From Clostridia bacterium (lineage in GTDB: Bacteria > Bacillota > Clostridia > Oscillospirales > CAG-272): a stretch of 64,000 bases of DNA. Positions 16,567 to 24,268 of the stretch are shown piece by piece. The stretch is taken from assembly GCA_017508425.1 (NCBI GenBank), contig JAFVYZ010000021.1, positions 1 through 64,000 on the forward strand. The letters are read 5' to 3'. The notes beneath the pieces were generated by a model. It saw only the letters and a list, made by a program, of their open reading frames with translations, made no database searches and had not been told where the DNA came from. The first letter of the stretch is position 1. Every line of letters begins with the position of its first letter. Both the position numbers and the translations under genes were made by a program.

Positions 16567-18003
16567 ATGAAGATCGAGCTTTTTACCTTAAACGGCTCCT
16601 TTGCTCACTCGTCTCTCGCCATACGGTGCTTGAAAACGGCTCTGACCGATGCAGGCTTTTCCTCGGTGCATTGCACCGAGGGAACCCTGCGCGACCGTAC
16701 CGAAGCACTCCTGGCAGAGCTTGTAGAGGCAAACGCCGACCTTTACAGCTTTTCTTGCTATATTTGGAACGTCACGGCGATACTATCCTTGGCCCGCGAC
16801 CTCAAGACGGTACACCCCAAGGCCACCGTGGTTCTCGGCGGTCCCGAGGTGTCGTTTGATACCGAACGCTTTACCGCGCTTGATTTTGTCAATACCGTCA
16901 TTACAGGCGAGGGAGAGGAGGCGATCGTCACGGTCGCCAACGCCGTAAGGGAGGGCAAGGCCCTGCCCCCGGTCCTGCACGGAACCCCCGATCGGGGATT
17001 TGCCGCCCGTGGCATCCATTACGAAAAAAGCGCGCCCGTCCCGTCGCTTGTCTATTACGAAGGCTCACGCGGATGTCCTTTCTCCTGCACCTTTTGCCTG
17101 TCCTCGGCCGAGGAGGGCGTGCGCGCCAAAAGCGCCGAAAAGGTGCTTTTGGACCTTCTTGAGTTCGAGTCATTTGAAGGGCCGATCACCGTAAAGCTTG
17201 TGGATCGCACCTTTAATTTTGACCGCGAGCGCGCGAAAAAAATATGGCGGGGACTGCTCTTTCCCGCCTACACCAAGTGCTATCATTTTGAGATCGCCGC
17301 TCACCTGCTTGATGAGGAAGCCTTCGAAATCTTGGGGAAATTCCCCGCAGGAAAGGTGCGCTTGGAGATCGGCCTGCAAAGCACAAACGAAAAAACGCTG
17401 GATGCCGTTTGCCGACACGCCGGCACGGCGGCCACATTGGCGGCCGCCGCACGCCTTAAGGCGATGGGAAGCTGTCACGTGCATCTGGATCTCATCGCAG
17501 GGCTGCCCTTTGAGGACTACCGCACCTTTGCCGCCTCCTTTGATGCGGCATACCCGGTGTGCGACGTCCTGCAGCTGGGATTTTTAAAGCTGCTCCACGG
17601 CACTGCGCTTCGCCGCGATGCCGAGAAATACGGCATCCGTGCCTCCCAAGCACCCCCCTATACCGTGCTTGAGACCCCGTGGCTTTCCTTTGCGGAGCTG
17701 CACCGCTTGCACGGCATATCGGACATCCTTGACCGCCTGTGTGAAAAGGGTCGTTTTGTGCATACACTGCACTTTATTTTGCCTCATTCCCCCTCTTTTT
17801 TCACGTTTTTCGAGGGCATCCTTGACTACCTTAAAAGCGAAGGGGATAAAAGCGTGCAGCAGCTCTCGCAGCGCGCCCTCTTCTCGGTCGTATGGAATTA
17901 CGGAAAAACCCTTGTGCCGCAAGACCTTCACGATGAATTTCGCAGGCATCTCTTCGCGGATTTCAGCGCCGTTGAAACCCGTCGCCCTCCAAAATTTCTA
18001 TAA
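16567..18003 (+). CDS. B12-binding-domain radical SAM protein, DUF4080 type
   Basis: A 478-aa iron-sulphur enzyme. The N-terminal about 140 residues are a cobalamin-binding-like Rossmann domain (VVLGGPEVSFD and ITGEGEEA), followed by a radical SAM barrel with cluster motif CPFSCTFC (about residues 176-183) and the glutamate/LIAGLP strands of the class. The C-terminal part matches proteins catalogued as DUF4080, whose reaction is not known. The DxHxxG B12 motif is not visible, so cobalamin binding is uncertain. It starts 12 bp after the transporter gene and could be the last gene of that operon. Confidence 0.85.
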   Translation: MKIELFTLNGSFAHSSLAIRCLKTALTDAGFSSVHCTEGTLRDRTEALLAELVEANADLYSFSCYIWNVTAILSLARDLKTVHPKATVVLGGPEVSFDTERFTALDFVNTVITGEGEEAIVTVANAVREGKALPPVLHGTPDRGFAARGIHYEKSAPVPSLVYYEGSRGCPFSCTFCLSSAEEGVRAKSAEKVLLDLLEFESFEGPITVKLVDRTFNFDRERAKKIWRGLLFPAYTKCYHFEIAAHLLDEEAFEILGKFPAGKVRLEIGLQSTNEKTLDAVCRHAGTAATLAAAARLKAMGSCHVHLDLIAGLPFEDYRTFAASFDAAYPVCDVLQLGFLKLLHGTALRRDAEKYGIRASQAPPYTVLETPWLSFAELHRLHGISDILDRLCEKGRFVHTLHFILPHSPSFFTFFEGILDYLKSEGDKSVQQLSQRALFSVVWNYGKTLVPQDLHDEFRRHLFADFSAVETRRPPKFL

Positions 18004-18049
18004 TTTGAAACCGCAAAAAATCATTGCAAAAGCAAAAGGAGAAAATCCC

Positions 18050-18769
18050 ATGAAACGAGTTCTTGTCACCGGTGGCTCGCGCGGCATTGGAGCCGCGATC
18101 GTACGCGCCTTTTGCGAGGCCGGCGACCGCGTGGTATTCTTCTACCGCACCAACCACGCAGCGGCCACAAGGCTTGCCGCCGAAACCGGCGCCACGCCCA
18201 TCTCTTGTGACGTATCCGACCCCGATGCCGTGCGCGTGGCATACGCCGAGGCCCGCGTGGCCTTGGGCGGCGCACCACTGGTGCTTGTCAACAACGCCGG
18301 TATATCCGATATTTCCCTGTCGCGCGACGTGGATGATACCGCGTGGCGACGAATGATCGACACCAATCTTTCCGCGGCCTTTTATCTCGCACGCGAGGCT
18401 CAGGGCGCTATGATCGCCGCCGAGCAGGGGCGCATCATCAACATCGGCTCCATGTGGGGCAAAACGGGGGCCTCCATGGAGGTTTCCTACTCCGCCGCCA
18501 AGGCGGGCCTGCGCGGTCTTACCATGGCATTGGCCAAGGAGCTCGGCCCCTCGGGCATTACGGTCAACTGCGTTGAGCCCGGCGTCATTCAAACCGATAT
18601 GAATGCCGCCCTGGACGAGGCCACACTCGCCGCGCTGTGCGACGCCACCCCGCTTTGCCGCATCGGTACCCCCGAGGAGGTTGCCTCGGTCGTATTGTTC
18701 CTTGCCTCAAACAGCGCCTCCTTTATTACGGGGCAATGTCTTGGCGTGGACGGCGGCTATGCCATTTAA
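18050..18769 (+). CDS. SDR family oxidoreductase, FabG-like
   Basis: A 239-aa classical short-chain dehydrogenase/reductase. TGGSRGIG near the N-terminus binds NAD(P), NNAG stabilises the fold, and the catalytic Ser, Tyr and Lys are visible in IINIGSMWGK and YSAAKAG. The C-terminal GQCLGVDGGYAI is typical of 3-oxoacyl-ACP reductases. No other fatty-acid synthesis gene is nearby, so the substrate is open. The ATG at 18050 follows AAAAGGAG. The LUD gene starts 14 bp after the stop, so the two are cotranscribed. Confidence 0.9.
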   Translation: MKRVLVTGGSRGIGAAIVRAFCEAGDRVVFFYRTNHAAATRLAAETGATPISCDVSDPDAVRVAYAEARVALGGAPLVLVNNAGISDISLSRDVDDTAWRRMIDTNLSAAFYLAREAQGAMIAAEQGRIINIGSMWGKTGASMEVSYSAAKAGLRGLTMALAKELGPSGITVNCVEPGVIQTDMNAALDEATLAALCDATPLCRIGTPEEVASVVLFLASNSASFITGQCLGVDGGYAI

Positions 18770-18783
18770 AAAGGAGAACGTCT

Positions 18784-19389
18784 ATGAATTTTGATAACGT
18801 AAAAAAGAATTTGGAGGCGGCCGGCTACGCCGTTTCCGTCTTTGAGACCGCCGCAGATGCGGCCCTTTACTTAAACTCCGCCATCGACCAAAAGACCGTC
18901 GGCTTTGGCGGCTCGATCACGCTGGACCGGTTGGGGCTTTACGAATCGCTCAGCACCCACAACGAGGTGTTTTGGCATTGGCGCCTGAAGGGGGACAAGA
19001 CCGCCAAGGAGATGCTGGGCCTTGCCACCACCGCCAAGATCTACCTTTCCTCGGTCAACGGCCTGTCCGAAAACGGCGAGATCATCAACATTGACGGAAC
19101 CTGCAACCGCGTGGCCGCCACGCTTTACGGACACGAAAAGGTCTATCTTGTGGTGGGCAACAACAAGATTGCCGAAAATTTCGACAAGGCCTTGTGGCGT
19201 GCGCGCAACATTGCCGCGCCCCTGAATGCACGCCGCCTTGGGGCCAAGACCCCTTGTGCCGAGCAGGGCGACCGTTGCTACGATTGCAAGAGTGAGGGAC
19301 GCATTTGCAAGGCCCTTTCGGTATTGTGGAGAAAGCCGGGCGGCACCGACGTCGAGGTTGTGCTGATCAACGAGGCATTGGGATACTAA
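18784..19389 (+). CDS. LUD domain protein (LutC/DUF162-like)
   Basis: A 201-aa protein of the LUD family, which includes LutB/LutC of lactate oxidation but also many stand-alone members of unknown role. The glycine-rich GFGGSITLDRLGL and the INIDGTCNRVAA and VVGNNKI segments are the family core. A short C-terminal cysteine cluster (CAEQGDRCYDC...RICKAL) could bind a metal or iron-sulphur cluster. No lutA or lutB is present, so a role in lactate utilisation is not supported by context. Start is the ATG behind AAAGGAG. Confidence 0.82.
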   Translation: MNFDNVKKNLEAAGYAVSVFETAADAALYLNSAIDQKTVGFGGSITLDRLGLYESLSTHNEVFWHWRLKGDKTAKEMLGLATTAKIYLSSVNGLSENGEIINIDGTCNRVAATLYGHEKVYLVVGNNKIAENFDKALWRARNIAAPLNARRLGAKTPCAEQGDRCYDCKSEGRICKALSVLWRKPGGTDVEVVLINEALGY

Positions 19390-19436
19390 ATTCGCAAGAA
19401 ATGACAAGCTCTCCCGAAAAAGGTCAAAAATTGTTA

Positions 19437-19465
19437 TTGATTCCCCTTGCCCTACGTGCTACACT
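19437..19465 (+). promoter_or_regulatory. SigA-type promoter of the esterase gene
   Basis: TTGATT (19437-19442), 17-bp spacer and TACACT (19460-19465), 28 bp upstream of the start codon. Confidence 0.7.
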
Positions 19466-19492
19466 AAAGAAAACCCAAAAAGGAGAAACCCT

Positions 19493-20170
19493 ATGAACGT
19501 CAAAACCGATGTGTTTGAAGGCATGCAATACGCCGTACGCTTTCCCGAATGCTACACCGAGGGCGAGAAATATCCCGTAATTTTGTTCCTGCACGGTGCA
19601 GGCACAAGGGGTGAGGACATCGCCAACATCACCAAGCACTCCTTTTTACGACGCCCCGATCAGTGGCCCGACTTCAAATTCATCATTGTGGCACCCCTGT
19701 GCCATGAAAACACCTGGTTTGACCTCTTTGAACGGCTCAAGCGCTTCTCGCGCTATCTGGCCGAGCAGGACTTTGCGGACCCCGGCCGCATCTACCTCAC
19801 CGGCAACAGCATGGGCGGCTACGGAACCTGGCAGCTCGCCATGAGCATCCCTGAGACCTTTGCCGCGATCGCGCCGCTTTGCGGCGGCGGCACTTACTGG
19901 AACGCCGGCCGCCTTGTCAACGTCCCCGTATGGGCCTTTCACGGTGGCAGGGATAAATCCGTTTTCCCCGAGGAGAGCGTCAAAATGGTCAATGCCGTGA
20001 ATCGCTACGGCGGCAACGCACGCCTGACCATCTACCCCGAAAACGGGCACAACTGCTGGAGCAATGCTTACGGCGACCCCGCCCTTTACGACTGGTTCCT
20101 TTCTCACCGAAACGCCAACGCCGGAGAAATGATCGACGAATACCAAAACAACTCAGAAAAATTTGGATAA
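19493..20170 (+). CDS. Alpha/beta-hydrolase (esterase/PHB-depolymerase-like)
   Basis: A 225-aa cytosolic serine hydrolase without signal peptide. The oxyanion region FLHGAGTRGED, the nucleophile elbow GNSMGGYG (Ser about 104), the acid strand AFHGGRDKSVFPEES and the histidine in NGHNCWSNAY make a full catalytic set. The closest general class is the dienelactone hydrolase/phospholipase-carboxylesterase/depolymerase group. The substrate is not predictable. It is a single-gene unit between its own promoter and a strong terminator. Confidence 0.85.
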   Translation: MNVKTDVFEGMQYAVRFPECYTEGEKYPVILFLHGAGTRGEDIANITKHSFLRRPDQWPDFKFIIVAPLCHENTWFDLFERLKRFSRYLAEQDFADPGRIYLTGNSMGGYGTWQLAMSIPETFAAIAPLCGGGTYWNAGRLVNVPVWAFHGGRDKSVFPEESVKMVNAVNRYGGNARLTIYPENGHNCWSNAYGDPALYDWFLSHRNANAGEMIDEYQNNSEKFG

Positions 20171-20214
20171 AAAATCGCGCACGGTACCAAAAAGCAGTAC
20201 CGTGCGCGATTTTT
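20171..20214. terminator. Bidirectional terminator
   Basis: A perfect 17-bp inverted repeat containing GCGCACGGTAC and its complement, bounded by A and T runs, lies between convergent genes. Confidence 0.93.
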
Positions 20215-20246
20215 ATCATTTTTGTTTCAAAAATAAAGCAACATCC

Positions 20247-20639
20247 TTACTCGTGAATGATATTTTGGAAACTTGCTTCCGTCACTCCGCGACCCTCAAG
20301 ATACGCCTTGAGTGCACGGGGATCCTTAATGCCCTCCAGCGCAAAATCCCATCGACCCGCGCCGTCCACCGTAAGGCTGCCATAATTGAAAATGCTGCCG
20401 AGCAAGCTTTGATTGAAGCTGACACCGTTGACACGGAAGAAAGGCTTACGATCCTCGCGCTTGTTTAAAATTCCGCGCTTGTGGATCACGTGATCGCTGT
20501 AAAACTCAAAGCTCTCACTCTTGATCGCAAGAATGCGAAACAAAATCACAAAGGTGGGAACGATCAACCAAAAAAACAGTACCGTAAGAGGTGTAAATGC
20601 TTTTGCGATCGATTTTTTTGCTACGTACTCGGGTTTCAT
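20247..20639 (-). CDS. Membrane-anchored bacterial PH domain protein
   Basis: A 130-aa protein with a hydrophobic segment at about residues 14-38 followed by a short bPH/YdbS-like beta domain (IKSESFEFYSDHVIHKRGIL...FNYGSLTVDGAG). Domains of this type sit at the inner face of the membrane. Their ligands are generally unknown. It is transcribed away from the small XRE regulator across a 190-bp region. Confidence 0.7.
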   Translation of the reverse strand: MKPEYVAKKSIAKAFTPLTVLFFWLIVPTFVILFRILAIKSESFEFYSDHVIHKRGILNKREDRKPFFRVNGVSFNQSLLGSIFNYGSLTVDGAGRWDFALEGIKDPRALKAYLEGRGVTEASFQNIIHE

Positions 20640-20726
20640 GCCATTACTCTCCTTAAAATGTTTTTATATTGCCACAAATGCAATCAAAAAATCCAGTCCC
20701 CGAAAGGTGTTCTTTGATTATTTCAT

Positions 20727-20755
20727 ATTGTAACATACAAAACATCATTTGTCAA
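20727..20755 (-). promoter_or_regulatory. SigA-type promoter of the PH-domain gene
   Basis: Minus-strand TTGACA (20750-20755), 17-bp spacer and TACAAT (20727-20732). The inverted repeat AACTC-TTTT-GAGTT (20754-20767) touches the -35 box and lies between this promoter and the XRE gene, so it could be an operator for that regulator. Confidence 0.83.
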
Positions 20756-20826
20756 CTCTTTTGAGTTAAGTTTTTTGACAAAAAAAGGTTACAATAAAGA
20801 TACAGTAACGTATGGGGGGTGTTGTT

Positions 20827-21069
20827 TTGGATATTGGAGAAGCCACACGCAGGCGCATACTCGAGCTGTGCAGCGAGCACCATATTACCGTCAACCGCAT
20901 GGCAACGCTTTCGGGCATTACGCAATCCACCCTCAATAACATCATTGGAGGCAGGAACAACAGCACCACCATTTCAACCATCAAAAAAATTTGCGACGGC
21001 CTCGACATACACATTCGTGATTTTTTCATCTCGCCGCTTTTTGATGGACTCGAGCAGGAATTAAAATAA
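20827..21069 (+). CDS. Small XRE family HTH regulator
   Basis: An 80-aa protein that is essentially one helix-turn-helix domain (TVNRMATLSGITQSTLNNII) with a short tail. The TTG start at 20827 is preferred because GGGGGGTG lies just upstream of it. The alternative ATG at 20812 would have no ribosome binding site and would place that sequence inside the coding region. Target genes are unknown. The divergent PH-domain gene is the obvious candidate. Confidence 0.85.
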   Translation: MDIGEATRRRILELCSEHHITVNRMATLSGITQSTLNNIIGGRNNSTTISTIKKICDGLDIHIRDFFISPLFDGLEQELK

Positions 21070-21071
21070 AG

Positions 21072-21100
21072 AAGGTATGACCCGCGGGTCATACCTTTTT
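21072..21100 (+). terminator. Terminator of the small XRE gene
   Basis: A perfect inverted repeat AAGGTATGACCCG / CGGGTCATACCTT is followed by T residues. Confidence 0.9.
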
Positions 21101-21107
21101 GAATAAT

Positions 21108-21136
21108 TTGACAAATCTCGCAAGATACTATATACT
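21108..21136 (+). promoter_or_regulatory. SigA-type promoter of the lysophospholipase-like gene
   Basis: Perfect TTGACA (21108-21113), 17-bp spacer and TATACT (21131-21136). Confidence 0.9.
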
Positions 21137-21172
21137 AAAGCAAACGCGATCGTAACACGGGGGAAAACCTTT

Positions 21173-22123
21173 TTGAGAACCTTTATCAAAGAACAGGAAT
21201 TCAGCCAAACACTAAAAAGCACCGTCCTGCCCTATCTTGCGGCAAGAGCCAAGGTCGAAACCTGCACCGCACGTGACGGAAGCACCCTTTATACCGTCAC
21301 ATACCAAGCCGATGCACCGCGCGGCACCGTGGTGATCGTTCACGGATTTTCGGAATGCACCGACAAATACAGCGAATGGATCTACTACCTTCTTCGCGAG
21401 GGACTCTCGGTCCTTGTTTTCGACCAACGCGGCCACGGGCGCTCGCACCGTGAGACGGCGGCGAACATCATACACGTTGACCGCTTTGAAAGATACGTTG
21501 AGGATCTTGAGGACGTGCTGGCCGCGCGAAGAGGCGATCTTTGCGCGCCTCTTTACTTGTTCGCGCATTCCATGGGCGGGGGCGTTTCCTTGCTTTTTTT
21601 GGAAAAACACAAGGACGTGTTCAAAAAAGCCGTATTTTCCGCGCCGCTCATCTCCTTGCAATACCGCGGCCTTGCACGTATGTGCGCCACATCGGCCTGC
21701 CGCTTTTGCACCCTGACGGGGCGCGCCAACAAAATGGTTTTTGTGGCCAAGCGTGACTACGCGTCCGAAAGCTTTGACCGCTCCGCCGCCCTTTCTCCCT
21801 CGCGCTTTGCCTATCTTCATGAGCTGCGAAACCGCGATCCCTTATTTGCGGGCGGAGCGCCGAGCTACGCGTGGAGCCTCGCCGCACTAAAGCTCCCCAA
21901 AAAGATTTTAAAGGACCCTGCATTGGCCGAGGTCACGTTGCCCGTCTTGCTTCTTTCCGCCGACACGGAGCATTTGGTCAGTCCCGAGGCGCAAGCCGCC
22001 GTGGCCAAGAAGCTGCCGCATTGCACCCACAAAACGGTGCCGGGCAGCAAGCACGAGATCTTGTTTGCAAACGACGAGATCTTGCACCCCGTACTGGATG
22101 AAATTCTTGATTTTTTGCAATAA
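21173..22123 (+). CDS. Alpha/beta-hydrolase, monoacylglycerol lipase/lysophospholipase-like
   Basis: A 316-aa hydrolase of the serine aminopeptidase S33 (Hydrolase_4) type. VIVHGFSECTDKYSEW forms the oxyanion strand, FDQRGHGRS is the typical loop, AHSMGGGV holds the nucleophile serine, and LLLSADTEHLVSPEA plus PGSKHEIL supply the acid and histidine. No signal peptide is seen, so it acts in the cytoplasm, probably on lysophospholipids or acylglycerols. The TTG start has GGGGGAAAA upstream; no better start exists. Confidence 0.86.
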   Translation: MRTFIKEQEFSQTLKSTVLPYLAARAKVETCTARDGSTLYTVTYQADAPRGTVVIVHGFSECTDKYSEWIYYLLREGLSVLVFDQRGHGRSHRETAANIIHVDRFERYVEDLEDVLAARRGDLCAPLYLFAHSMGGGVSLLFLEKHKDVFKKAVFSAPLISLQYRGLARMCATSACRFCTLTGRANKMVFVAKRDYASESFDRSAALSPSRFAYLHELRNRDPLFAGGAPSYAWSLAALKLPKKILKDPALAEVTLPVLLLSADTEHLVSPEAQAAVAKKLPHCTHKTVPGSKHEILFANDEILHPVLDEILDFLQ

Positions 22124-22148
22124 AAAAGCCCCGTTTAGGGGCTTTTTT
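22122..22148. terminator. Bidirectional terminator
   Basis: An 11-bp stem AAAAAAGCCCC / GGGGCTTTTTT with a 5-base loop separates the convergent hydrolase and ldh-type genes. Confidence 0.92.
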
Positions 22149-22149
22149 A

Positions 22150-23085
22150 TTATTTGTATGTAATTTGGTTGATGACGTTCTTCAGGCACTCGGCACTGTG
22201 GCGGAGCTTTTCAAGCTCCGCCTCGGTCAGATCAGCCGGGATCTGAGCGCGGATGCCCTTCTCACCAATGATCGAAATGGTGGACAGGCACACGTCGTCA
22301 ACACCGTACTCGCCATGCATCATCGCCGATACCGACAACGCGGTATCTACGCCGCTGAAGATGACCTTGCACATATGCACTGCGGCACACGCCACAGCGT
22401 AGAAGGTAGCACCCTTGCGTGCAATGACCTCGGCACCCGACTTGCGCACGTAATTCTCCGCGGCCACCTTGTCGATCTCCTCACCCTCAAGCTTTTTGTA
22501 GTATTCCTCCACCTTAGTGGTGCAAATGGCCGCCTGGGACCACGGCACAAAGGAGGAATCACCATGCTCGCCGAACACGTAAGCGTGTACGTTTTGCTGG
22601 CTGATGTTGAAGCGGCTCGAAAGCCAGTAGCGAAGACGAGCCGTATCAAGGCTATTGCCCGAGCCGATGATGCGGCTTTCGGGAATGTTGGTGATCCTGT
22701 GGAAAACGTAAGTCAAAACGTCCACGGGGTTGCTGACGATCAGGTAAATGGCACCGGGAGCGTATTTGTTAATTTGAGGTGCAATGCTGCAAAGAATATC
22801 CACGTTGGTTTGCGCAAGATCAAGACGCGTCATACCGGGTCTGCGTGCCATACCCGAGGTAATGATGACGATATCCGAGTCCGCAGCATCGGGATAGTCA
22901 CCCGAAAGAATGCGCACGTCCTCGCGGAAGAAAAGGCCGCCCTGACCGATGTCAATGGCCTCACCCTCTGCTTTTTCCTTTTTAATGTCAATGATTACGA
23001 TCTCGTTGGCAACACCTTCAACGGCCAGGGTATAAGCAATGGTTGCACCAACGTTGCCGGCACCGATAACTGTTACTTTTCTCAT
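22150..23085 (-). CDS. L-lactate/malate dehydrogenase family protein
   Basis: A 311-aa NAD-dependent 2-hydroxyacid dehydrogenase. GAGNVG is the NAD site, SLDTARLR and GEHGDS contain the catalytic Asp and His. In the substrate loop the position that is Gln (102) in classical lactate dehydrogenases reads Arg81 here (SGMARRPGMTR), the residue used by malate dehydrogenases to hold oxaloacetate. The 'GMTR' part is also malate-dehydrogenase-like, while the following LDL is lactate-dehydrogenase-like. Either activity is possible. It lies 17 bp after pfkA in one operon, which supports a fermentative redox role. Confidence 0.9.
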   Translation of the reverse strand: MRKVTVIGAGNVGATIAYTLAVEGVANEIVIIDIKKEKAEGEAIDIGQGGLFFREDVRILSGDYPDAADSDIVIITSGMARRPGMTRLDLAQTNVDILCSIAPQINKYAPGAIYLIVSNPVDVLTYVFHRITNIPESRIIGSGNSLDTARLRYWLSSRFNISQQNVHAYVFGEHGDSSFVPWSQAAICTTKVEEYYKKLEGEEIDKVAAENYVRKSGAEVIARKGATFYAVACAAVHMCKVIFSGVDTALSVSAMMHGEYGVDDVCLSTISIIGEKGIRAQIPADLTEAELEKLRHSAECLKNVINQITYK

Positions 23086-23102
23086 GTTCGATTTCTCCGT
23101 TC

Positions 23103-24179
23103 TTATTTACTGGTCTCGCCGACAACGCGATACACCGTTTCAATGTTTTCTTTTCTTTGCAGGGAAAGTGCCTTCATACGTTCAATGCTTTCTGCATCAA
23201 AGCCGTCAAGGTCGCCGTCCTTTAAGCGATTCTTATACATACGGTCGGCCGCAAGAGCGTAATTGATGTCCATCTCTACAATCTTGCTGTCACGCTCGCA
23301 AATGACAAGATTGCTCTTGCCCTCGAGCAGGCACTCGACCGCGCATACACCCATACGGGTCGCAGTAAAGCGATCGCGAAGCGAGGGACTGCCGCCGCGC
23401 ACCACGTGTGCGAAGCGTGCAAAACGGCTCTCAATGCCCAGATCCGACTCGATCTTTTTCGAAAGGATCTCACCGTATTTTTTGCCGTCGGCCGTCAAAA
23501 CGCCCTCGCTGACAACGACCAGGTAGCTGCGCTTGCCGGCAACAAGCAGCTGCTTCATACGCGCGAGAAGCTCTCCCTCGTCAAAGGGCACCTCGGGGAT
23601 GACCGCCGCAACGGCACCCGATGCCATGGCCGTATAAAGCGCGATCTGACCGCAATCACGTCCCATAACCTCTACGACGTTGCAGCGCTTGTGTGACTCA
23701 CACGTATCACGCAGGCAGTCGATCATATTGAGCGTAGTGTTCATCGCCGAGTCAAAGCCGATGGTATAGTCGGTTGCGGTAATATCATTATCAATGGTAC
23801 AGGGAATACCAATGGTAGGAATACCGCGGTTGGTAAGGTCGGTCGCACCGCGGAAGGTGCCGTCGCCGCCCATCGCTACGATCGCATCGATCTCATGGCG
23901 ATAACAGGTCTCGATCGCCTTCTTCATGCCGGCCTCGGTTTTAAACTCAGGACAGCGGTCCGAATAAAGGACCGTGCCGCCACGCGAAATGATATTGGAA
24001 ACCGTTCTCGGATTAAAATCAATCGTCTTATCCTTAATAAGGCCCGAATATCCGCCAAGGATACCCACAACCTCAACACCCTCATCCAGCGCCTTGCGCG
24101 CCACAGCGCGAATGGCCGCATTCATACCCGGTGCGTCACCACCCGAGGTGAGGATTCCGATTTTACGGAACTTTGCCAT
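23103..24179 (-). CDS. pfkA: 6-phosphofructokinase (ATP-dependent type)
   Basis: This glycolytic enzyme converts fructose 6-phosphate to fructose 1,6-bisphosphate. GILTSGGDAPGMN at the N-terminus, AMGGDGTF (the Gly after GGD favours ATP over pyrophosphate) and TIDNDI with the catalytic Asp are visible. The residue before TIDND is Cys where most ATP enzymes have Gly and pyrophosphate enzymes Lys. The protein has 358 residues, about 40 more than classical PfkA, mostly at the C-terminus. First gene of a pfkA-ldh operon with its own promoter. Confidence 0.93.
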   Translation of the reverse strand: MAKFRKIGILTSGGDAPGMNAAIRAVARKALDEGVEVVGILGGYSGLIKDKTIDFNPRTVSNIISRGGTVLYSDRCPEFKTEAGMKKAIETCYRHEIDAIVAMGGDGTFRGATDLTNRGIPTIGIPCTIDNDITATDYTIGFDSAMNTTLNMIDCLRDTCESHKRCNVVEVMGRDCGQIALYTAMASGAVAAVIPEVPFDEGELLARMKQLLVAGKRSYLVVVSEGVLTADGKKYGEILSKKIESDLGIESRFARFAHVVRGGSPSLRDRFTATRMGVCAVECLLEGKSNLVICERDSKIVEMDINYALAADRMYKNRLKDGDLDGFDAESIERMKALSLQRKENIETVYRVVGETSK

Positions 24180-24212
24180 AATGTTCCCCTTTCATAAACG
24201 ACTTTAGATTTC

Positions 24213-24241
24213 ATTTTAATATATTATTGGCAAATTGTCAA
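24213..24241 (-). promoter_or_regulatory. SigA-type promoter of pfkA-ldh
   Basis: Minus-strand TTGACA (24236-24241), 17-bp spacer and TAAAAT (24213-24218), 34 bp upstream of the pfkA start. Confidence 0.87.
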
Positions 24242-24254
24242 GCAGGATTGACAA
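24235..24254. promoter_or_regulatory. Inverted repeat over the pfkA -35 box, candidate operator
   Basis: TTGTCAA and TTGACAA arms separated by 6 bp overlap the -35 hexamer of the pfkA promoter. The layout recalls redox repressor Rex sites (TTGTTAA-N4-TTAACAA) but the spacer is two bases longer and the arms differ, so the binding protein is not assigned. Confidence 0.45.
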
Positions 24255-24268
24255 ATTTTTCACGATTT

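Noticed and set aside
18784..19389. Lactate utilisation (LutC) function
   Set aside because: No lutA or lutB neighbours, and stand-alone LUD proteins are common with other roles.
24235..24254. A definite Rex operator
   Set aside because: The spacer is 6 rather than 4 bases and the arms differ from TTGTTAA; kept only as an unassigned inverted repeat.
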